64,000 bases of DNA from Streptobacillus moniliformis DSM 12112 (GCF_000024565.1 NC_013515.1:620001-684000), one strand, 5' to 3'; counted from the stretch's first letter, positions 9,347 to 18,749 are shown. The notes: generated by a model from the sequence alone, not told the origin. Translations and numbers: made by a program.

Positions 9347-9425
9347 AATACACCTCTTTTAATTTATATATACTAAGTCTAACATATTGCCTTTATATAG
9401 TCAATTGATAAAAGAGTTCATTTTA

Positions 9426-9455
9426 TTGACAAAAATATATGGGGGGGGGTATAAC
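9426..9455 (+). promoter_or_regulatory. Promoter with G9 tract in the spacer (likely phase-variable)
   Basis: TTGACA (9426-9431) and TATAAC (9450-9455) are 18 bases apart, and the last nine spacer bases (9441-9449) are all G. In a genome this AT-rich a G9 run is very unlikely by chance. Slipped-strand changes in such runs alter the -35/-10 distance and switch transcription in known phase-variable surface genes of other bacteria. The next gene, starting at 9482, encodes an outer-membrane protein. Confidence 0.8.
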
Positions 9456-9481
9456 ATGATAAAGAGATGATAGGAGGAAGT

Positions 9482-11482
9482 ATGATAAATAAGGGAATCA
9501 TTATAGGACTTATGACAATAAGCACAACAACATTAGGAGCAGAATACTATGTTATTAATGAAAGTAAAGTTAACTTAGGTCATGAAGGAACATTTAAAAA
9601 AGATATATCAACTGGAATAAAACTAGGTACGGTATTTGGAAATAACAAAAAAGAAGTAGGAGTATTTACAGGAGGACAAGTAGGCTATAAAGATAAAGCA
9701 GAAGGAAGAGCACATTTTGGAGCAAATTTAAAAATGAAAGTAAGAGAGGATATAGAACTAATAATAAATGCCTCATATCAATATATGGATAAAGAAGCTC
9801 TTGAATGGTCTGTAAAAGAATTATTAAAGAGTAGAGGAGAGTGGGATAGTAAATTTGAGAAAGATAAAGGAGCATTAAAAGCATATTATCATAGTCAAGG
9901 ATTTAGATTTAAAGATGGAGAAAACCTATTTTCAGGTATAGTAAATTATGATAATAAGAATTATAAACTACATACAGGATTAATATATACAGCAGATTAT
10001 GTAACGACTGGAGATGGAAAAAATAGATTTAGATTTGAAAACTTTGCAACAATAAGTACAAGTAAAGGAAAACATGATATAGAGGGTACTATTAACTATA
10101 AGTTAAAGAAGGATACATATAAGCATGGGGGAAGATTAAAGTTAGAGTTAAATACATTAAGTAGATTAGATAAGATAGATATACATAATAAGGGAGAGCT
10201 TTACTTAGGGACAATAGCACCAAATAAGAAGAATTATTCAATATTATTAGAAAATGGGATTAAACATAAGACAAATAATTTAGAGATAAATACGACATTA
10301 AATTCAGGAGTAGTATTTAAGGAGATAGAGAAAAGTACAAAAGCAGACAGTTTAAAAATATTATACAAACCAGAATTAAAAGTTAATGTAAAATATAATA
10401 AGGGTAGTATAGATATAGAATCAAAGAATAAGTTAATGGGAAGAGTAGAGACAAAGGGGTAAAAACTAAACCAAGATGAATATGATACTAGTAAGAATAA
10501 AGACCAAACAATAGGATTAGCCTATAGTGGGAATATGTTAAAGTATAAGTTAAAAGAGTTTGATATTAGGGCTGTAGGAAAGTATTCGGGGATAGTTAAG
10601 ATGAAAAAAGGAACTAGTGATGCAGAATATGAGAAAACAGAACATTTAATAGAATTAGGGACAGGTGTAACATATGAGAAGAAGATAGGAAGATTAGATA
10701 TAAGATATAGTGTAGATGGGAGATATATATTTGGATATGGAGATAAAAAGACATTTAGTATATTAAATCTATGGAGTGATAATAAGGCAGAATATAAATT
10801 AAATAATAAATTAACATTAAAAGGAGAACTAAATCTAACTACTTCAAATAGGTTATCAATATTAAATCACAATTCAAATGAAGATGAGCTATTACTATTA
10901 GCAGACACAAAGGGGATAGTAGAATACAAACTAAATAACAAAACAGACATTACTTCAACAATAGGAGCAAAGACTATATCACTGTTTAGTGCATTAACTA
11001 ATAATACCTCTAAAAAGTCTAGCTCTAATAATATGGGTGGACAAGAGAATAAATTACACTTGAAACTACAATATTCATATAAAATATATACTGATAATAA
11101 GGTAAAATATCAGTTAAGAGATAATATAGGGATAATAGGAAAATTTGGAATGAGTTATTCAACAGGAATAAAATCAGACAAGCTATATGAAAGCTTAAAT
11201 AAGATAAAGAGAAACCAAGTAGGAGAAAAGGGGATAGAGGATTTTAGTAAGGAAGATCTTGATATAATAAAGAAAGAAGAAAATGCTTTTGGAAATGATA
11301 TACAATCATTATTATTAATATCTCCAGAAGCAGAGGCAGAATTAAAGTATATAAATAATAGATTAATAATCAAGCCAAGGTTTGGTATAGATGTAAGTGC
11401 AAAGATAAAAAGCAATGAAAACAAGATGGAATACAAAGCAGTAAATGTAAAGACAGGATTAAAAGTAGAATATAGATGGTAG
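9482..11482 (+). pseudogene. Large outer-membrane beta-barrel protein, split by in-frame TAA
   Basis: ATG 9482 has an AGGAGG site 4 bases upstream and starts a signal peptide (hydrophobic core IIIGLMTISTTTLGA). ATG 9467 in the same frame lies before this site and is less likely. The frame meets TAA at 10460-10462 and then stays open, with no further stop, to 11482; together this would be about 667 residues. Both halves are rich in alternating beta strands (for example LKLELNTLSRLDKIDIHNKG and LRDNIGIIGKFGMSYSTGIK). The product ends VKTGLKVEYRW, the terminal aromatic typical of BAM-assembled barrels. No family is recognised. The second half could restart at ATG 10535, but it would lack a signal peptide. 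Confidence 0.75.
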
Positions 11483-11489
11483 AAAAGAA

Positions 11490-11526
11490 AGATGTTAGAT
11501 GGTTTAGGCTATTTAACATCTTTTTT
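11490..11526 (+). terminator. Terminator after outer-membrane protein gene
   Basis: An 8-bp stem (agatgtta/taacatct) with a 16-nt loop is followed by six T, just after the stop codon at 11482. Confidence 0.85.
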
Positions 11527-11628
11527 ATTCTATAGGAAATTAAAAAAATATCTAAGATAAAAAAATAAAAGAAAATAGTAAAAAAATATTGATAAAGAAA
11601 AGAAAAATTAATAGAATAAAAAATAAGA

Positions 11629-12990
11629 GAACAACAAAACTACCTATCATAAAAATAGGCATAATATATTAATTATAGAACTTATGAATAGGAGGAGAAA
11701 GACCATTATCAATAAATAGTTCATAACGTTTAAGATAAATATTACAATGAGGACACATAAAAGGGTCAAAGTCCCAAAGTTCTTTAAAGTTTTTCCTAAA
11801 TAAAGAAAGAGACTTTTTATTAACCTGAGCTTTAAGATAAAATAGAGACATTTTAACTTTAGAAGAAATTCTTCTAGCATAGAAACCATATCTATTAATC
11901 ATTTTAAAATACTTTAAAGGTAGATGAAAAAGCACTTTAGCAACAAAATCTTTAAAAGATAAAGTAGAATAAGTAACTTCTTTATTATTACTTAAATCTT
12001 CAAATTTAAATGTAAGAGAATTTTTATTAAAATCAATATTAACAATCTTATATTCAGCAATAGGAACTCTTGATAAATATCTACCAAGATATTTAATAAT
12101 GTATTTAGGATTATTAATATCATTACCAGCTACATTAAAAAATAACCTAACATCATTATCATAAACATTAGATACAGCTTTTTTAGCTTGTATTTTAATA
12201 ATATCATTAGGATAATTAGCATTACTAATTAATTTACAAAGAGAAAACTTCCATTGATTAGCAATAGAGGGGACATGAAAGTATTTAAGTTCTTTATATT
12301 GAAATTTTTTATTAAAACCTCCAAGAGAGATGATGGCATGAATATGAGGATTAAACTTAAGGTCTCTACCAAAAGTATGAATAACAGTAATAAGTCCGTA
12401 GTTAATAATATCAGAATTAGTAAAGTAATTAGGATTAGATTTAGGGATATATATTTTTCTTTTAACTTTATCTTTGATATTATGGAATTGATATTTAAAA
12501 ATATTATTAATAGCTTTAGACATTTTAGAAAGAATAGATCTATCATAAGCAATAAATTTTCTAAATTCTTTAGGGACAGTAAAAAGGACATGCCTATGAG
12601 GGATGTTAATAAATTGTTTTAAGATAGAATTAGTCCAATTAACAGAATAGTTATAACCACAAGATGGACAAAGTCTAGATTTACAAGTAAGTTTCATTTT
12701 ATGTTGAAAATTACAAGAGGAACAACGATAAGAGATAAAGCCTTTAGAGAGATTACCACAGTTAAGAAAATTATGAATGGAATGGTTGATATGTTCAATA
12801 TGTTTTTTATCAAAATATGGCTTGATAGAATTAATAGAATTTGTTAAAATATATTTGGAGAAGATAGATTTAATTTTATTAGAATTATACATTATATTGA
12901 CTCCTTTCTGTTATTTGGTTTGGCGATTAAATTATACAGAAAAAGAAGAGGTGATTCAAGAATTTTTTTTGAAATTCTTAATCACCTTTT
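11629..12990 (-). mobile_element. IS91-family insertion sequence (limits approximate)
   Basis: The element is defined by the transposase on the minus strand. On its upstream side, a 15-bp imperfect hairpin (12949-12987) could be the terIS end. On its downstream side, a small hairpin (cctat/atagg, 11643-11659) lies near a GAAC tetranucleotide at 11629-11632, the kind of target next to which IS91-type elements insert. Such rolling-circle elements lack inverted repeats and target duplications, so exact limits cannot be proved from one copy. Confidence 0.55.
11669..12892 (-). CDS. IS91-family HUH transposase
   Basis: The 407-residue product has an N-terminal zinc-binding part with Cys pairs (YRCSSCNFQH, then CKSRLCPSCGYNYS, residues about 55-82). 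A catalytic core follows with the metal-binding NPHIHAIISLGGF (HxH, about 178-190) and the two-tyrosine helix YIIKYLGRYLSRVP (about 263-276). This is the IS91/IS801 rolling-circle class. The frame is intact at the usual length of about 400, so the protein may be active. It lies just downstream of the split surface-protein gene. Confidence 0.92.
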   Translation of the reverse strand: MYNSNKIKSIFSKYILTNSINSIKPYFDKKHIEHINHSIHNFLNCGNLSKGFISYRCSSCNFQHKMKLTCKSRLCPSCGYNYSVNWTNSILKQFINIPHRHVLFTVPKEFRKFIAYDRSILSKMSKAINNIFKYQFHNIKDKVKRKIYIPKSNPNYFTNSDIINYGLITVIHTFGRDLKFNPHIHAIISLGGFNKKFQYKELKYFHVPSIANQWKFSLCKLISNANYPNDIIKIQAKKAVSNVYDNDVRLFFNVAGNDINNPKYIIKYLGRYLSRVPIAEYKIVNIDFNKNSLTFKFEDLSNNKEVTYSTLSFKDFVAKVLFHLPLKYFKMINRYGFYARRISSKVKMSLFYLKAQVNKKSLSLFRKNFKELWDFDPFMCPHCNIYLKRYELFIDNGLSPPIHKFYN

Positions 12991-12995
12991 TTTAT
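12949..12995. terminator. Long hairpin at the upstream end of the IS
   Basis: Arms aggtgatt-c-aagaatt and aattctt-aatcacct form a 15-bp stem with one bulged C and are followed by a T-rich run on the plus strand. It may act as a terminator shielding the IS from rpiB, or form part of the IS end. Confidence 0.6.
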
Positions 12996-13097
12996 TTTTT
13001 TATGGTTATATAATTGTAAAAAATGTTATTATTTCTTTAAAATTAAATGTATATATGTTAGAATTAATATAGATTAATTATATGAAAGGTGATTAAG

Positions 13098-13550
13098 ATG
13101 AAAATTGCAATAGGGAATGATCATTCTGGTGTTGATTTTAAAAATCAATTAGTAGATTATTTATTATCAAAAGGAATTGAAGTTTTAAATGTAGGAACTG
13201 ATAGTGCAGATTCTGTAGATTATCCAGATATAGCTAAAGAAGTTTCAAAGAATGTATTGAATAAAAATGTAGATTTTGGAATATTAATATGTGGTACAGG
13301 TATAGGAATATCAATAGCTGCAAATAGAATATCTGGAATTAGAGCAGCTTTAGTTACTAATGAATTATGTGCAAGATTATCAAGACAACATAATGATGCA
13401 AATGTTTTAGTATTAGGTGCAAGAGTTACAGGAATTGAACTTGCAAAATCATGTATAGATGCTTTTTTAAGTGCTGATTTTGAAGGTGGAAGACATAGTG
13501 GAAGATTTTCAAAAATAGAATGTAATTGTGGAAGTGGAGTGATAGATTAA
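13098..13550 (+). CDS. rpiB: Ribose-5-phosphate isomerase B
   Basis: The 150-residue product belongs to the RpiB/LacAB family: MKIAIGNDHSGVDFK at the start, VDYPDIAKEV, the ICGTGIGISIAANRISGIRAAL active-site region (Cys about 64), and ARLSRQHNDANVLVLGAR. It interconverts ribose 5-phosphate and ribulose 5-phosphate. ATG 13098 is chosen over the GTG at 13089 because GAAAGGTG lies 6-7 bases before it. The C-terminus has a short Cys-containing tail (CNCGSG). It heads a three-gene operon with stop/start overlaps. Confidence 0.93.
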   Translation: MKIAIGNDHSGVDFKNQLVDYLLSKGIEVLNVGTDSADSVDYPDIAKEVSKNVLNKNVDFGILICGTGIGISIAANRISGIRAALVTNELCARLSRQHNDANVLVLGARVTGIELAKSCIDAFLSADFEGGRHSGRFSKIECNCGSGVID

Positions 13551-13888
13551 TGTCAACAATATTTAAAAAGATAATAGATAAAGAAATTCCAGCTAAAATA
13601 GTATATGAAGATGATGAATTTTTAGCTTTTGAAGATATTTACCCAGCAGCTAAAATTCATGTTTTAGTAATACCTAAAAAAGAAATTAAAAATTTAGATG
13701 CTGCTACTGAAGAAGATCTAATGTTATTAGGTAAATTACAATTAACAGTGGCTAAGGTTGCAAGATTACTTGGTGTAAATGAAAGTGGATATAGAGTTGT
13801 AACTAATATTAATTCTGATGCAGGTCAAACAGTATATCATATTCATTATCATATATTGGCTGGAGAAAAATTAGGAGTAATGGCTTAA
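13550..13888 (+). CDS. HIT family nucleotide hydrolase
   Basis: The 112-residue product is a histidine-triad protein of the HINT type. It has FKKIIDKEIPAKIVYEDDEFLAFEDI at the start, HVLVIPKKEI in the middle, and the triad HIHYHILAG (about 100-108) near the end. Members hydrolyse adenosine phosphoramidates or related nucleotide conjugates. ATG 13550 shares its A with the rpiB stop (TAATG); the upstream TTG in the same frame would only add residues encoded within rpiB. Confidence 0.92.
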   Translation: MSTIFKKIIDKEIPAKIVYEDDEFLAFEDIYPAAKIHVLVIPKKEIKNLDAATEEDLMLLGKLQLTVAKVARLLGVNESGYRVVTNINSDAGQTVYHIHYHILAGEKLGVMA

Positions 13889-14652
13889 TGAAAGATGTAA
13901 TAGTAAGTACAGATAATAGATATTACAAACTGATTAAGAAATTAAATGATAAAAAATATAGGGATGAATCTGGAGTATTTTTAGCTGAAGGAGAAAAGTT
14001 TTTAGAAGAAAAAAATAATTTTTCTAAGGTTATAGTAAAAGAAAGTAAATATATGTATTATGAAGAAAAGTATAATATATCTAAATATGAGAATTTAACA
14101 ATACTTTCTGATAAATTATTTGATAATATTAGTACTCAGAATAATAGTCAAGGAATATTATTTATATATTCTAAACATTTATCTAATTTATCTGAATTAT
14201 CTGGTGATTTGATAATTTTGGATGCTATACAAGATCCAGGTAATATAGGGACTATTATTAGAACATTAGTGGCTGCTAATTACAGGACACTTATATTAAC
14301 TAAATCATCAGTTGATGTTTATTCACCTAAGGTTGTTAGGGCTACTATGGGTGGAATATTTAATGTAAATATTATATATGAAGAAAAAGAAAATATTATT
14401 AAATTTTTGAAAGAAAATGGATATAATATTATTTCTACAGCACTAAGTAAAGAAAGTATAGATTATAGGGAAGTTGAATTGAAAAAAGACAAAAATGCAT
14501 ATATTTTTGGAAATGAAGGTGGAGGAGTTTCTGATGAATTTTTAGAAATTTCACATCAAAAAGCTATAATACCTATATATGGTAAAATTGAATCTTTAAA
14601 TGTATCTATAGCACTCGGTATTTTCCTTTATAAAATGAGAGAACTTGATTAA
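13888..14652 (+). CDS. TrmH/SpoU family RNA 2'-O-methyltransferase
   Basis: The 254-residue product has an N-terminal substrate-binding part (KKLNDKKYRDESGVFLAEGEKFLEE) and a SPOUT knot domain. Its three motifs are visible: IQDPGNIGTIIRT, FGNEGGGVSDEF and PIYGKIESLNVSIALGIFLY. It methylates a ribose in rRNA or tRNA using S-adenosylmethionine; the exact nucleotide is unknown. It starts on the HIT stop (TAATG) and is the last gene of this operon. Confidence 0.92.
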   Translation: MKDVIVSTDNRYYKLIKKLNDKKYRDESGVFLAEGEKFLEEKNNFSKVIVKESKYMYYEEKYNISKYENLTILSDKLFDNISTQNNSQGILFIYSKHLSNLSELSGDLIILDAIQDPGNIGTIIRTLVAANYRTLILTKSSVDVYSPKVVRATMGGIFNVNIIYEEKENIIKFLKENGYNIISTALSKESIDYREVELKKDKNAYIFGNEGGGVSDEFLEISHQKAIIPIYGKIESLNVSIALGIFLYKMRELD

Positions 14653-14696
14653 GACTGATTTTAAAACCTTAATAAGTTAAATAAAGAACTTGATAT

Positions 14697-14722
14697 AAAA
14701 TACAAGTATTTACTTGTATTTT
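14697..14722 (+). terminator. Terminator after rRNA methylase operon
   Basis: An 11-bp inverted repeat (aaaatacaagt/acttgtatttt) with a 4-nt loop lies 45 bases after the stop and runs into T-rich sequence. Confidence 0.75.
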
Positions 14723-14760
14723 ATTTATATCCTACAATTAATAATATTTATGGTTAAATA

Positions 14761-14817
14761 ATTAATACTGAATTTAGATATTAACTATTTGAATATTCAG
14801 TGTTAATGTGGTATATT
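14761..14817 (+). promoter_or_regulatory. adhP promoter with overlapping long dyad (candidate operator)
   Basis: TTGAAT (14789-14794) and TATATT (14812-14817) are 17 bases apart. Two 13-base arms, attaatactgaat (14761-14773) and attcagtgttaat (14795-14807), are inverted copies with one mismatch. The second arm fills most of the promoter spacer. This placement suits a repressor or redox-sensor site. Confidence 0.65.
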
Positions 14818-14858
14818 ATTAGTGAAAATATTATTTTGTTTGAAAGGATGATACAAAT

Positions 14859-15902
14859 ATGAAGGCAGTAGTAGTTAATAAAGAATCAACTGGTGTAGAA
14901 ATTGTTGAAAAAACATTAAGACCATTAAAAGCTGGTGAAGCTTTAGTAGATGTTGAATATTGTGGAGTTTGTCATACAGATTTACACGTTGCACATGGAG
15001 ATTTTGGTAAAGTATCTGGAAGAGTATTAGGACATGAAGGAATAGGAATAGTAAGAGAAGTTGCTGAAGGAGTTACTTCATTAGTTCCAGGAGATAGAGT
15101 TTCTATTGCATGGTTCTTTGAAGGATGTGGAAGATGTGAATATTGTGTTACAGGAAATGAAACATTATGTCAATCTGTTAAAAATGCAGGATATTCAGCA
15201 GATGGTGGAATGGCTGAAGAATGTATAGTTACTGCTGATTATGCAGTTAAAGTTCCAGAAGGATTAGATCCAGCTCAAGCAAGTTCAATTACATGTGCAG
15301 GAGTTACTACATATAAGGCGATTAAAGTAGGAAAACCTCAACCTGGACAATGGGTAGTAATTTGGGGAGCAGGAGGACTTGGAAACTTAGCTGTTCAATA
15401 TGCAAAGAAAGTATTTAATACTCGTGTAATTGCTGTAGATATTAATGATGATAAATTAGCTTTAGCTAAAGAAGTTGGTGCTGATTATGTAATTAATGGA
15501 TTAAAAGAAGATCCAGTTAAGAAAATTATGGAATTATCAGGAATTGGAGCACATATATCAGTTGTTACTGCTGTATCTAAAGTTGCTTTCAACCAAGCAA
15601 TAGATTCTGCAAGACCAGCAGGAAGAGTAGTTGCAGTAGGATTACCTTCTGAAACTATGGATGTTTCAATTGTTGCAACAGTATTAAAAGGAATAGAAAT
15701 TATTGGTTCATTAGTTGGAACAAGAGAAGATCTTAAAGAAGCATTTGATTTCGGAGCTATGGGATTAGTAGTACCAGTAGTTCAAACTAGACCAATTGAA
15801 GATGCAATAGATATATTTGATGAAATGGAAAAAGGAACTATTCAAGGACGTATGGTTATCGATTTCAGAAAACATGATTGTGGTTGTGGATGTAAACATT
15901 AA
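14859..15902 (+). CDS. adhP: Zinc-dependent alcohol dehydrogenase, AdhP type
   Basis: The 347-residue product is a medium-chain dehydrogenase. Catalytic-zinc ligands lie in [16 protein letters not shown] and GHEGIGIV, and structural-zinc cysteines in CGRCEYC and ETLC. The NAD-binding loop is [15 protein letters not shown] (about 167-181). It reduces acetaldehyde to ethanol or the reverse. The C-terminus carries an extra Cys/His tail (HDCGCGCKH) not present in E. coli AdhP, perhaps metal-binding. GC content and codon use are slightly higher than in neighbours, suggesting high expression. It stands alone, with its own promoter and terminator. Confidence 0.93.
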   Translation: MKAVVVNKESTGVEIVEKTLRPLKAGEALVDVEYCGVCHTDLHVAHGDFGKVSGRVLGHEGIGIVREVAEGVTSLVPGDRVSIAWFFEGCGRCEYCVTGNETLCQSVKNAGYSADGGMAEECIVTADYAVKVPEGLDPAQASSITCAGVTTYKAIKVGKPQPGQWVVIWGAGGLGNLAVQYAKKVFNTRVIAVDINDDKLALAKEVGADYVINGLKEDPVKKIMELSGIGAHISVVTAVSKVAFNQAIDSARPAGRVVAVGLPSETMDVSIVATVLKGIEIIGSLVGTREDLKEAFDFGAMGLVVPVVQTRPIEDAIDIFDEMEKGTIQGRMVIDFRKHDCGCGCKH

Positions 15903-15906
15903 GGTT

Positions 15907-15936
15907 AAGGGGCTAGATTTTTCTAGCCTTTTTTTA
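15907..15936 (+). terminator. Terminator after adhP
   Basis: A 7-bp stem (ggctaga/tctagcc) with a tttt loop is followed by T7. The preceding AAGG can extend the stem. Confidence 0.9.
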
Positions 15937-15966
15937 TTGAATTATATCTTTAAATAATGGTATAAT
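15937..15966 (+). promoter_or_regulatory. Promoter of ABC ATPase-patatin unit
   Basis: TTGAAT, an 18-base spacer and an extended -10 box TGGTATAAT (15958-15966) stand 29 bases before the start at 15995. Confidence 0.75.
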
Positions 15967-15994
15967 TAAATATATTATCTGAAAGGAGTATTTC

Positions 15995-16696
15995 ATGAGC
16001 TATATTAAAATTGAAAATCTAAAAAAAGTATATATAATTGGAGAAAATGAAATAATAGCAAATAATGATATAAATTTTGAGATAAATAAAGGTGAATTTG
16101 TTGTGATACTTGGTTCTTCAGGTGCTGGAAAATCAACTTTATTAAATATTTTAGGTGGAATGGATGTAGCCGATTCAGGAAATATATTTATAGATAATAA
16201 AAATATTGCTAAATATACTAAAGAAGAATTAACGAAATATAGAAGAAATGATGTAGGATTTGTATTTCAGTTCTATAATTTATTACCTAATTTAACAGCT
16301 AAAGAAAATGTTGAATTAGCTTCTGAATTGGTAGAAAAAGATATAGATATTATAGAAGTTCTTAAAGATGTTGGACTTGAAAATAGAATGAATAATTTTC
16401 CTTCACAATTATCAGGTGGTGAACAACAGAGGGTATCTATTGCAAGAGCTATTGCTAAAAGCCCTAAAATCTTATTATGTGATGAACCAACAGGAGCATT
16501 AGATTTTAATACAGGAAAACAAGTTCTTAATATATTATCAAATTTAAGTTCAAAAAAGAATGTTACAGTAATTGTGGTTACACATAATTCTGAAATTGCA
16601 AAAATTGCTGATAAAGTAATATATATGCAAGATGCTAAAGTAAAAGAAATATTAATAAATAAAAATAAATTAAATGTTTCTGAAATAAAATGGTGA
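15995..16696 (+). CDS. Orphan ABC transporter ATPase, LolD/MacB-like
   Basis: The 233-residue product has Walker A GSSGAGKST (about 40-48), the signature LSGGEQQRVSIARA, Walker B ILLCDEPTGALD and switch His in VVTHNSE. It belongs to the ATPase class that pairs with FtsX/MacB-type permeases in peptide or lipoprotein export. No permease gene is adjacent: the next gene, 11 bases on, encodes a phospholipase. Related ATPases usually precede a large permease gene, so it was probably lost or lies elsewhere. Confidence 0.85.
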   Translation: MSYIKIENLKKVYIIGENEIIANNDINFEINKGEFVVILGSSGAGKSTLLNILGGMDVADSGNIFIDNKNIAKYTKEELTKYRRNDVGFVFQFYNLLPNLTAKENVELASELVEKDIDIIEVLKDVGLENRMNNFPSQLSGGEQQRVSIARAIAKSPKILLCDEPTGALDFNTGKQVLNILSNLSSKKNVTVIVVTHNSEIAKIADKVIYMQDAKVKEILINKNKLNVSEIKW

Positions 16697-16707
16697 GGAT
16701 GAAATAA

Positions 16708-17763
16708 ATGAAAATATTAAGTTTAGATGGTGGAGGATTAAAAGGAATATATACAATAATGATGTTAGATAAGATTCAAAAGGATTTTAACATTAATTAT
16801 CATGAATATTTTGATATTATTATAGGGACAAGTACAGGCTCTATTATTGCAACATTATTAGCTTTAGGTGTAAAACCTTCTGAGATATTAAATATTTATG
16901 AAGATTGTTATAGAGAAATTTTCAAGAAAAAATCTAATAGACAAAAACCTTTATTTGATTCTTTATATGAAAACTATGGTTTAGAAAATGCAGTAAAAAA
17001 ATATATTAATGATTTGGGATATAGGAATTTAAAAACTAAGTTAATTATACCAAGTGTTAATTTAAGTGATTCAAAAATTAATATTATTAAAAGTTATGAT
17101 GAAATAATGAAAAAAGAAAGTGAACAATTTACTTTAATAGATGCAATAATTTCATCATCTGCTGCACCAGGATATTTTGCACCTCATATAGTTAAAAATA
17201 AGATGTATGTTGATGGTTCTTTATTTTCAAATAACCCAGCTTTAATAGGTTTAGCAGAATCGTTTAAATTAGGAATAAATGATTTGAAAAAAGTTAAATT
17301 ACTTTCACTTGGAACAGGTATGGAAGAAGTAAAATTCAGTAATTCAGATATTTCTAATGCTAATATAAAGAATATATTTAAAATTAATTCATTTTTAGAT
17401 AATATGATAATGAAATTTTTGAAAATAGATGAAAAAGATTCTGGATTAATTTCAATGGCTTTTCCATTGATAAAAACAACAATGAAAACATCAGTAGAAA
17501 ATACAGAGTACATTTTAGATAAAATTTTAGATGAAAAAAATTATGTAAGAATTAATGACAAGTCTAAAAAATTAAAAATAGATGAAATCCCAACTGAATT
17601 GATAAAAAATATAAATGATTACTATATTAATAATCATTATGATAAATTAGAAATATTTTTTAAAGAAGAATTATCTGAATTAGAAATTATTGAGAAAAAA
17701 AGTTGGTTTAAGAAAAAAATGTATATCTTAGCAGAAAAAATAAGAAAATTTTCAATGAATTGA
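16708..17763 (+). CDS. Patatin-like phospholipase
   Basis: The 351-residue product has the complete patatin catalytic set: glycine-rich oxyanion loop LSLDGGGLKGIY (4-15), nucleophile elbow GTSTG with Ser42, and Asp169 in VDGSLFSNNPALIG. Such enzymes release fatty acids from lipids with a Ser-Asp dyad. The start resembles CapV-type effectors of anti-phage CBASS systems, but no nucleotidyltransferase gene is nearby, so that role is not supported. The last 100 residues are Lys/Glu rich. The gene sits between an ABC ATPase and a membrane J-domain protein and is likely co-transcribed with them. Confidence 0.88.
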   Translation: MKILSLDGGGLKGIYTIMMLDKIQKDFNINYHEYFDIIIGTSTGSIIATLLALGVKPSEILNIYEDCYREIFKKKSNRQKPLFDSLYENYGLENAVKKYINDLGYRNLKTKLIIPSVNLSDSKINIIKSYDEIMKKESEQFTLIDAIISSSAAPGYFAPHIVKNKMYVDGSLFSNNPALIGLAESFKLGINDLKKVKLLSLGTGMEEVKFSNSDISNANIKNIFKINSFLDNMIMKFLKIDEKDSGLISMAFPLIKTTMKTSVENTEYILDKILDEKNYVRINDKSKKLKIDEIPTELIKNINDYYINNHYDKLEIFFKEELSELEIIEKKSWFKKKMYILAEKIRKFSMN

Positions 17764-17773
17764 GAGGGATATA

Positions 17774-18265
17774 ATGAGAAATATTATAGCAATATTATTT
17801 GGATTATTTGCTATGTCGTTGTTTAAGAAAAATAATAATACAACTTTTGTTGGTATATTGTTAAGAATTGTATTTATTGTATTAGGAATAATGTTTTTTA
17901 TTCCGATAATAGCTTTTTTAATATTTGCAATTTTTATAGGATATATAATTGTTAAGGTTTTAGGTATAAAATTTACGACTAATACATATACAGAAGAGGA
18001 TTTTTATAACTTCTATGGTAATAGAAATAATGCTAATTTTTATAATTATAATCAAAGAGATGATGAATATAAAAAGGCATGTGATTATTTAGGGGTTAGT
18101 ACAACTGATTCTTTTGATGTTAAGAAAAAAGCTAGAAATACTATGCTTAAAAAATATCATCCAGATTTTTTTAAAGATGAGAATGAAAAAGAAAAAGCAA
18201 CTGAAATTACAAATAAGATAAATAATGCGTGGCAAATAATAGAAAAATATGAAGATATAAAATAA
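17774..18265 (+). CDS. Membrane-anchored J-domain protein
   Basis: The 163-residue product has two hydrophobic segments (about 1-16 and 27-60) and then a C-terminal J domain. That domain has YLGVSTTDSFDVKKKARN, the invariant HPD within KKYHPDFFKDENEKEKA, and a final helix NKINNAWQIIEKYE. HPD is the contact that stimulates DnaK ATPase. It may recruit DnaK to the membrane, perhaps for its neighbours. It starts 10 bases after the patatin gene. Confidence 0.85.
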   Translation: MRNIIAILFGLFAMSLFKKNNNTTFVGILLRIVFIVLGIMFFIPIIAFLIFAIFIGYIIVKVLGIKFTTNTYTEEDFYNFYGNRNNANFYNYNQRDDEYKKACDYLGVSTTDSFDVKKKARNTMLKKYHPDFFKDENEKEKATEITNKINNAWQIIEKYEDIK

Positions 18266-18304
18266 GATTTATAAAATTATGCAAATTGAAAGAAGCGATA
18301 TATA

Positions 18305-18517
18305 ATGTTTACAATTTTAATTTTATATTTATTTTTTCCGATAATACAGTTTATTATGACAATTTTAGTAATTATATCATTTATAAAATACATTTTTTAT
18401 AATTATTTTAGCTATATCTTAATAACAATTGTAATATCAACTATTTTATCAGTTATAAAGATTTGGTTTGATAAAGAATATGAGAAATATAAAAAGGAAA
18501 AAGATGAACAAAAGTAG
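18305..18517 (+). CDS. Small membrane protein, unknown
   Basis: The 70-residue product is almost wholly hydrophobic for two helices (about 1-25 and 28-54), with a charged tail (EYEKYKKEKDEQK). The ribosome site (GAAAGAAG) is weak. It lies 39 bases after the J-domain gene and may belong to the same transcript. No family is recognised. Confidence 0.5.
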   Translation: MFTILILYLFFPIIQFIMTILVIISFIKYIFYNYFSYILITIVISTILSVIKIWFDKEYEKYKKEKDEQK

Positions 18518-18749
18518 TTTTAGATATTATCTGAATAGAACTATTTAAAGATGTAATTCAAGTTATGAATAGCTTTAGAGAAGGAATATAAAATAAGGAA
18601 TATATAATTAGAGGATGGCTGGGCTTTGACTGTTGCTTCAAATTAAAAAAAGCAACTTTCAATTTATATTGTTTCGTCGCTTTGATCATAATCATAAAAT
18701 AATAAAAGGTATGCAAATCTATGAAGAAAAACATAGGCTGATATTAAAA

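Noticed and set aside
12229-12622. Reading frames of about 120 residues on both strands within the transposase gene
   Set aside because: They are shadows of the IS91 transposase frame, with low-complexity content and no ribosome sites.
16708-17763. Patatin as the effector (CapV) of a CBASS anti-phage system
   Set aside because: No cyclic-oligonucleotide synthase or ancillary gene lies nearby; neighbours are an ABC ATPase and a J-domain protein.
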